Of a stretch of 64,000 nucleotides of DNA, positions 56,679 to 64,000 are shown piece after piece. Both the position numbers and the translations under genes were made by a program. Positions within the stretch are counted from its first letter, which is position 1. Every line of letters starts with the position of its first letter. The stretch comes from Bigelowiella natans CCMP2755 (Eukaryota; Cercozoa; Chlorarachniophyceae): assembly GCA_000320545.1 (NCBI GenBank), contig ADNK01003061.1, forward strand, positions 16,001 through 80,000. The letters run 5' to 3'. Below the pieces are notes generated by a model. It did not search any database, was not told the DNA's origin, and saw nothing but the letters and a program-made list of their open reading frames with translations.

Positions 56679-57070
56679 TGTGTGGTATGCACACTTATGT
56701 AAATGCGTTGTGTATTGTGTGTTGTGAGCAGAATCTATCGAAGGAAGATGCTAACATGTTGCGTCAGTTTTTCAATTTCCTTGACTCCGATCAAAGGTAG
56801 TAATAGTAGCACTGCTACCACCACCACTACTACTACATGAGTTGGCATCATCTAGAAAGGATGGTGGATGGATGATAACTCCTCACCAGAGAAGTATCAA
56901 TGTTACATCAGAAATTGCCCCTCTTGCTTCTCCTCCTCTTCCTCCTCATATGCAGGACAAACAACATGAGTATAACGTAGTTGACAGACACCATTTTCTC
57001 TTCTCGGGATTTAACTATTTATGCATGTTTGTTGCTGTTCTATAGCTAGATTCTTGCTTTAAGTAATATG

Positions 57071-57101
<31 letters not shown>

Positions 57102-57208
57102 GTTACTACGACTCTGACAAAAGACGACTGATTGATATGGCTGCTATTTCAACACTAGCGGTTTGGTATCTTACATCGAGCTGTGTGAAGGCCTTGGACC
57201 GCAACTTG

Positions 57209-57244
<36 letters not shown>

Positions 57245-57301
57245 ACAGTAGCAGTAGGAGTGCTTGTAGTAGTAGTAGTATGCTATGTTATGTCTCTTGA
57301 A

Positions 57302-57339
<38 letters not shown>

Positions 57340-58074
57340 TAAGCTGATGACATGGTTGTTGTTTGTGTTGTTATCTACCACATCAGCGAACGAAATGTTT
57401 AGCACGATGGATGAAGGTAATAATGGGTGACGATCAACACACATCACCATCTTCAGAAGAGAAATTCTATAAGTTGATGTTCAAATCATGATGGCACAGT
57501 GAGTTGTTGTTACTACTAATACTACTACTACTATTACTACTACTACTCACTGTCTGCCTTCTGGTGCTTCAGCAGTATTTTCGTCATTCCCATCTCTCTC
57601 TCCTCTCTACTCTCTCTCCTCTCTCTCCTCTCTCCCACTGACTTTATTTATCAGTACTATATATAATATATCATCCTCTTGATAGTAGCGAGATATGTAT
57701 TAGTATATAAATATAAGAAGCCTATCGTGGTTGTTACATCCTTTAGATGGCAACAAGTACCTCGGCTTCGACGAGATTATTAAGGTTGTTTTCTCCAATC
57801 CAAACGCGTGTGTGTATTATTCTTATTCAAGTATAATAAATAAACAAATACATACTACGAGTTGTTGATTACAAATAGTTTGGCACATATTATTGTGGTG
57901 TTAGTAAACAATGATTTATGCGTTTGTTTGTGTTGATTGTTCCAGGCACTGGACTTGAAGTTCAAAGGCGTGAAAGAGAGTGAAAGAGTGAATAAGCTTG
58001 GGGAGTTGGCTCAGAAGTGTCTAGCTAGTACAAGGAGATCCAAACAAACTGCAATTCGAGTAGTGCTACATTAG
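54016..58074 (+). CDS. EF-hand calcium-binding protein with four EF-hand motifs, 13 exons
   Basis: The start is ATG at 54016 (MAENPV). Exons: 54016-54032, 54157-54247, 54421-54451, 54529-54578, 54802-54832 (31 bp), 55408-55441, 55860-55980, 56350-56404, 56547-56602, 56732-56796, 57124-57182, 57387-57416, 57747-57784 and 57946-58074. The phases agree throughout, with the 57182 donor the least certain. Loops: EF1 DVNQDGTISKQE and EF2 DMDNSGAIDVNE are canonical. EF3 DSDQRRLIDMAA lacks the position-6 Gly and position-12 Glu and probably does not bind calcium. EF4 DEDGNKYLGFDE keeps the acidic ligands. A basic stretch (LKMRDKDLKRRATRTRN) precedes EF2 and a basic tail ends the protein. It is calmodulin/calcineurin-B-like in layout, but the target is unknown. 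The introns are packed with CA, CTA and TAG microsatellites. Confidence 0.85.
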
Positions 58075-58824
58075 TATTAGTATTATTATTATTATTACGA
58101 CAAATAAATTATAGTATATATCAATACAGCAGCAGCAGCAGCAGCACAACCCCATATTATTATATCCCCTCTTCTTCTCTCTCTGATAGAAAAACCTAAT
58201 TGTAGTATACCCTAATTGTTGTGACTAACATCTTTGGATCAATCGATATGTTTAAGTATATGTAATTTGTTCCGAGATATATGTTTTTCGTTCTTTCTTT
58301 TATTCGTTTATTCGTGGGTCCTTCTGTGTGGTTATCGTAAGAAGTATATCGTATCTTTCTTGGTTCCTTTTGTGTGGTGATACACTTCTTAAGTACGTCG
58401 TGTCTGTCTTAGCGGTTATGTATGTTGCTCTATAATGTTTGAGGTGGTGGTTGGTAACATCGTCACATATCAATAACACGTCGTATCCGTGACATTATCA
58501 TCATCATCATCATCATCATTCTCAGACTCGACGCCCAGCTGATATGCTTGAAAGGTTGTGAAAAGATGGTGGTGATGATCATGATAATATAGTTTAAATG
58601 GTTTCTTGCTGCTGCTGCTCTGCTGCAATCTACTAGTTTCAACAGTTGTGCAATGATATTAAATTTATCGTAGTAGTATGGTTGGTTTGTGAGTTTGCCA
58701 GCAACAGCAGCAACAGCAACCTTTAATTGATGAATGCATTCGTATTCTTCTTCTCCGTCTTCCACTTCTTCTGCTTTCTCTCTTGATCGTTTGTTTTATC
58801 TGAATATCTTTCATTTGTTTCCAG

Positions 58825-59113
58825 GAAAGCTCGTAGTAGTAGTCCTTTGAAGCATCGTCAAACAAAACAGCTCAAGCCCATCGAGACCGGGGTGGTATAT
58901 GATCATGCTTTTACTCACCATACAGCACCATACAGCACCATATCGTAGACATGCATCACAAACTCAACATCTTTCCTGTATATTATACTCACATGTATAT
59001 TAATGTATATTCATCGTCGTTGTAAATCTTCAGCCTTCGGTTGCAGCAGCCACAGATTTGCTTAAGAAATACGCTGAGAAAACGGGTGGTTCTACTGATT
59101 TCGGAACAAAAAG
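58825..59113 (+). CDS. Two exons of an unidentified gene
   Basis: Exon 58825-58895 encodes KARSSSPLKHRQTKQLKPI. Exon 59034-59113 encodes PSVAAATDLLKKYAEKTGG. Both have clean AG and GT borders with matching phase. Upstream and downstream exons were not found; sequence after 59113 soon enters the TpA-poor island at 59.6 kb. No family is recognised. Confidence 0.45.
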
Positions 59114-59639
59114 GTAATGGTAGTAGGAGGAATCACTAAAATTGTTAATTTTGCATGAGAGAATATACCTAATGCCGTCACCCTGGCAACAACATTAGTC
59201 ACGTCATAATATCACGTGGTTCCTCGTTTGCATTATTTGGAGAATTTAATCCTTGATAATATATGGTTGTTGGTCTGTACTGTACCACGTTAGCATCTTG
59301 CAAAAGGTAGATCTTGGAGAACTGAAAGAGTAGAATATCCAGCTAGGAGCGCTCTTAAGATGCTGCAATTATTATTGCTTCTTGATCGTTGCGATCAGAA
59401 CGTGCTAGTACATTTGAGAAATGCCATGTAGCTCTTCGGTAGTAGTAGAAGTAGTAGTAGTAGTAGACAGTAAGTGTGTCAGCTTGTTGTAGGAGAGCAG
59501 GTAGTATGTCACATATTCTAGACAAGATCTTTGCATCATCATCATCATGTGCGAAAAAGTACATCTAGATATTTTCGAATAATTGTGTAACATTTGTAAT
59601 ATCAAGATTTATTTGAGCGACTGGGTGGTGGGTGTTTGG

Positions 59640-60490
59640 TGTCGGGCAAAGCTAGAATGCTATAGTGATTTGTGCGCAGCCAGTCGCAGCAAAAGGTCTG
59701 TCCAGAGGTGCGAGAATGAATGTTTCAAATTTGTTTGCGCGTAGCGCTTTATAATCTTTGTCAAGTTGCGATGCGCTGTTCTAGCTGTTGCGCCCGCTCA
59801 ATCTAGCATTCTAGCAATCCCCATTCTGGTCTCTGTAGACACACACGCTAGCACACGCATGGATAATCTAGCAACACACAGACGCAAGCTAGCTAGCTCT
59901 ACAAGACTATCTAGACCATATTTCATTTAGCTGTAGAGCTGACCGACACTAGGACATGCTAGCATGTCAAGATGTCAGATGTCATCGCATCGTGCATGAT
60001 GATGGTCACATCTATCGGCATCTAGACATGCTAGCTCTAGACATGCTAGCTAGCTAGCTTAGCAACATCTGAATCGAACATGCAAGCTAATGAGCAAATT
60101 AGGCACGCTAGCTAGCTAGCATGCGTGCACTGCTACCTTGCCAAGCCTGAAGCATTGCCACTCCAACTAGCCAATGCTGCGCTGTGAACAATGTGATGCA
60201 CATAGAGCCAGCTTGCCAGGTTGCCGGACGGAGCGTGCAGCAAGCTGGCAAGCTAGCAACCTAGCTAGCAAGCAATGCATGACATCGCTGTGCCAGTCAC
60301 GCTAGCACGCACTAGCGCAGGCCATCTAGCCATGCTAGCACTACTACGATCTACACTAGAGCATGCTAGCATGCGAAGGCACATGTTTCTTATGCATCAA
60401 GACTCTCTGGCTCTCCTAGCTAGATAGTCTGAAACCTGCTAGCTGTGATCTGGCCAAACACAAGCAGTGCCGCAGTGCCATTTGTGTAGT
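59640..60490. other. TpA-poor, CTAGCTAGC-rich island
   Basis: About 850 bp dominated by GCTAGC, CTAGC, GCATGC and CAAGCTAGC words. The TpA present is almost all inside CTAG. There is no gene. The edges are sharp against ordinary microsatellite-rich sequence on both sides, so it is probably a decayed mobile element. Confidence 0.65.
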
Positions 60491-60647
60491 TCAATTCAAA
60501 AAGACTGGTAAGAAGCGCTAATCTAAACAGGTTACATGCTACCTCCTTCATAATTTTTAATATGATCTAGAAATATTACACATGCGTAGCACGTAATTAT
60601 TTCCAACACTTGCATCCACAGCAACAGGCCTATCAGTCCTAGCAAAA

Positions 60648-61503
60648 CTAGTAGTAACAATTTTCGATATTATTCTGATCTGATCTGCTGCTACTGTTTG
60701 GTGCTGCTGTTGAGGTGCTGCTGTTGAGGTGCTGCTGTTGAGATGCTGCTGTTGCAGTTCCAAGTGGACCATTGTTACTTTTCTTGCTTCTCCTCCTACT
60801 TGTGCTAAGATCGAGAACACGTTGCGTCGTTGTGGAAGGCGAAGGAGATTGATGGGATTCGTCAATTTCTAAACGAGCGATATCGTAAAAGTAACGCTGC
60901 CTCTCCTTGTCTAGCTTTGCTCGCAAATGTGTGATATGCCGGTGATTAATTCGATTCTGCTGATTTATCCACGCCAAAAATTGTCCGAAATTCTCCTCAT
61001 CTGGAGGCGACATAGAAGTGGTCGTCGTTGACAACGATAATGGTGGCGATGATGACAATGTTGCAGCTGTCCCGATGATCATCTTCTCGGAGGATGATGG
61101 AAGTTGCAGTGAATCAGAGGTTGTTGTTGTCGTAGATGTTGTCTTTGGGTATGATAATAAAGCAGTGCCAGAGCGACTGTTATTGATATATGTTGCTGTT
61201 TCTCCCTCTCGTTTCTTCTTCCTTTCTCTCTCTCTACTGCTGCTGCTGCTGCTTTCTCCTCCTCCCCCATCTCTAGCATTATCATTATAATCGGTGCTAA
61301 CAGTAGTATTAAACTTCTTTAAAGATAAGGATGATAATTTGGTCGCCGTTCCAACATGCGTGTTAGTAATAGTAGCTGTTCTTGGTTGTGGTGATATTGT
61401 AGAAGTAGTAGCAGATATAGCAGTATCGTCATTATTAGCTTTCGGACACCAAGAGAGAGCATGTTCGTGCATGGAAGAAACCAGCTGTAGTAGTATCATC
61501 AAT

Positions 61504-61535
<32 letters not shown>

Positions 61536-63873
61536 TACGACGTTGACGAAGACAAACAATAACGTAATGGGGTGGAATAAATCAGTGCTGCTGCTTTTCA
61601 AATATCAAAAATATATCGAGAATGAATCCTCATATGGTCGGAAACTTGATACATACGTGCAGTACCTTGCAGTATATCAACATGACATAAAATATAAAGT
61701 AACTTTTGCAGGATTTCTTCGTGTGTAGAGAGAAAGAAACGGAGAGAATAACGAAAGTGTTTGAAACAACGTCGAATTTCGTATATCTACCTTCTCATTA
61801 AACTCATTTTGTTTTCCAAATGTAGTAGAGGATGATGATGAGAGTGACGAGAGCTCTGCGGCAGCATCAACTCGTGACAAAGGCGATTTAGAAGCTTGAA
61901 AACAACACACACGTAGTAGTAGTAGTAGTAGTAGTAGTAGTATTAACTCGTAAGATGTAGTAATCCGTGGAACATAGATAGATGAAAGAAGAAGTCTTCA
62001 ATGGAGAACAATGCTACTTGTGTATACGATGTAGTGATATAGCAATAACAAGCAGATCCTGTTAACACGTTGTTGTTATCATCATCATCATCATCATCAA
62101 CAACAACAACAACTGGTACCCCACCACCAATATATTGAGAAACATGCCGACCAGCAACCAAATTTTATTTCATTATTTAATTTTTCTCTAATACATGATT
62201 TATAGCATTTAGATAACTGCATATAGCATATATATGACGTTGTGCCTTATAGATTTGGTGACGATGAAGATAATGATGATGATTAACTGACTTTCCTTTA
62301 TGATTACCTCTTCTTCTCTCAGCTGCTGCTATGGATGCTGTGGCCTTGGAAGATTCCTCCTTTAGTTTCTGCATGGCTAATTTAGCTACTTGATATTCCG
62401 CGCACGCTTCTAATGCAACCTGTGATGATGATGATGATGATGATGATGACGATGACGACGATGAAGATAACGATGCAATATTAATACTAGGTGTGCAATA
62501 TCGAGCACTCCATATTTCTCATTTTTATTCCGATCTCCTCTACCCCAATGACGAAAAAACAAACATTATTACCATTTAAGATGTAAATATACAGATATAT
62601 TACCTTCATTTGCTCCATTTCTTCTATATCCTCCTGCAGTTGTTCAATTCTCCATTGTGCAATTAGAGCTCTTTGGCCTACTACTATTCTATTCACCTGA
62701 AAAAGAATAATGAAATAGGAGGAAGACAGACATCAGGTAGTAGTAATCGACAATGACTTATTAGTCGCATTCGCAGTCATAGAATAACAAAACAAACGAT
62801 AAAACAGGGTGCTAATGATCATAGCCGCAATAGTATATAAAAAATGCACACAATGAATTAAAATAACTCAACCTCTTACAACTATTTCTTCTTCTTTGGC
62901 ATATTTAAACTAATATATTTTCTCACATTAGAAGATGGCTTTGTGATCATCATTATTTTATCCTCCTTCCCCTCCTCCCCATTGATTGCATTTTGAAGTT
63001 GCTCGATTGTGTAAGGTGTCTTGCCAAAACTTATTGCTAGATTCTGAACAATGAAAGACATTTTTTTATATTTAAACACACACCTGATCACTAATAATTA
63101 ATGAAATCAAATATAGTGAAGAAGAAAAGTAAAAACGATGACCATAATAAGACGCGCGCGCGCGCACACACACACACGCATACGCATAGATAGACAGACA
63201 TATTTGCGTATGAGAACGTAACTCACAATCAAGACGATGAAAACAGGAACATTCTTCTCACACTCGCTATTCTAGGGTTACCTTCATATCTTTATAGAAA
63301 TGCTGTTTGATAAGCTTAATCTTCACACGCAAATGCTCGATTTCTTCGATATTAGATCTACGTTGATCATTTACCTGATGAGAAGGATGAGGAAGTCAAG
63401 CTAGAGCATAAGAAGATGCCCTGCTATCAATGCCTAGCTGCTGCTTCTCTCTCTCATCCATTTCTAGGGTAGAGTACTCGTAAGTCATGATAACAAAAAG
63501 AGCATGAAGGGGACAACTACTTGGACGATGACGATTATGCAGACAAATATATGGTAAGTTCTAAACAGACAAATATTTAGCCACTAGCTATTCTTGCTGT
63601 TGTAATGGTTGTTATTATTGTTATTATGATGTTTTTATGATAATAGTTAACCCATGCCATGTAGGAGGTAAGATCGTCTACTTCGACCATGAACTTATCT
63701 ACACTGAATAATGATGGGGATAAGGAGGAAGAGGAGGACTCCGTAGTTGCCGCCTCTCTTCTTCTTATTCGTCTTCCTCCTCTTCCTTCTCCTCCTGCAT
63801 TGTCTTTCTCTCGTAGTAGTAGGCGCTGTTGGTACTTAACTAATTTACCAACAGTTTCAGATCTCTCTTCGGC
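60648..63873 (-). CDS. Coiled-coil protein, multi-exon, family unknown
   Basis: In-phase exons from high to low: one starting at 63873 (ERSETVGKLVKYQQRLLLRE), 63374-63282 (QRRSNIEEIEHLRVKIKLIK), 63043-62927 (SFGKTPYTIEQLQNAINGEE), 62696-62604 (LIAQWRIEQLQEDIEEMEQM), 62419-62308 (YQVAKLAMQKLKEESSKATA), 61894-61791 (Ser-rich) and 61484-60648. The last exon encodes a Ser/Thr-rich region and FGQFLAWINQQNRINH, then HITHLRAKLDKERQRYF. The heptad-like Leu/Ile pattern predicts coiled coils, which suggests a structural or scaffolding role. The last exon starts within a TAG/CAG microsatellite region. The 5' end lies near or beyond the window edge. The alternative that the frame stops at 62882 is less likely because the donor at 62926 keeps the phase. 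Confidence 0.65.
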
Positions 63874-64000
63874 CTGATTGAAGGATGATGATACACAACA
63901 ACATCATTATTATTGGCCTGATTGAGGGATGATAGGATGAGTGATGATGACGATGATAAGATGATTACAAAGGGATTGTGATTAACTTATCGCATCATCA

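Noticed and set aside
58463-58865. Minus-strand frames of 66-100 codons (MEDGEEEYECIHQL)
   Set aside because: They include runs of Met from an ATC repeat and overlap a better-supported plus-strand exon at 58825-58895.
60557-60865. Minus-strand Gln/Ser/Thr-rich frame near the end of the coiled-coil gene
   Set aside because: It is a different frame of the CAG/CTG-repeat tail of the longer frame at 60648-61484, which continues an in-phase exon chain.

Overview
This window is nuclear DNA from a eukaryote, most likely a unicellular protist. Its genes are cut into many short exons by GT-AG introns of roughly 70-700 bp, they lie on both strands with no operon structure, and microsatellites are dense between and within them. 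The gene set (acid-ceramidase-type hydrolase, myotubularin-FYVE phosphatase, pre-SET/SET/post-SET methyltransferase, EF-hand protein, C2 protein, monothiol glutaredoxin) is generically eukaryotic. I cannot name the lineage. All exon models were joined by eye from splice consensus, reading phase and domain motifs; none is supported by transcript data.

Layout. 2.3-5.5 kb: acid ceramidase/NAAA-family gene (minus). 5.8-7.0 kb: membrane-anchored glutaredoxin (plus). 7.0-10.0 kb: a compositionally odd, TpA-poor island with a 540-bp inverted-repeat element. 11.0-12.0 kb: coiled-coil protein (minus). 12.1-13.7 kb: AT-rich non-coding DNA. 13.9-15.8 kb: C2-domain gene (plus). 18.3-26.6 kb: a myotubularin phosphatase with a C-terminal FYVE finger in about 30 exons (plus). 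26.9-45.2 kb: a nested mobile and duplicated block. 45.8-49.1 kb: SET-domain histone methyltransferase (plus). 50.9-53.1 kb: unidentified minus-strand exons. 54.0-58.1 kb: four-EF-hand protein (plus). 58.8-59.1 kb: two exons of an unknown gene. 59.6-60.5 kb: another TpA-poor island. 60.6-63.9 kb: coiled-coil gene (minus).

The mobile block. A roughly 0.6-kb sequence at 26.94-27.52 kb recurs inverted at 34.16-42.48 kb. This gives long terminal inverted repeats around an unrecognised repeat-containing protein (here called X) and an ankyrin-repeat ORF. The right inverted repeat is split by a complete Ty3/gypsy-type LTR retrotransposon (34335-41961; 853-bp LTRs, 5-bp CGCAT target duplication). A segment running from inside X through the right inverted repeat and a neighbouring C2H2 zinc-finger gene has been duplicated in tandem. 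The first copy has a large internal deletion and a frameshift.

The most unusual observation is a mutational signature. The 5.9 kb between the LTRs contains only four TpA dinucleotides by my count, and its two long reading frames (over 2,000 codons) contain no tyrosine codon. Most differences between the two LTRs are TpA versus CpA or TpG, and at several sites one LTR has TG where the other has CA, as expected if an ancestral TA mutated independently in each. The X and zinc-finger duplicates show the same signature near the repeat, and other islands are TpA-poor with the surviving TpA mostly inside CTAG. This looks like a repeat-directed A-to-G process at TpA, opposite in direction to fungal RIP. 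I know of no described system that matches it.
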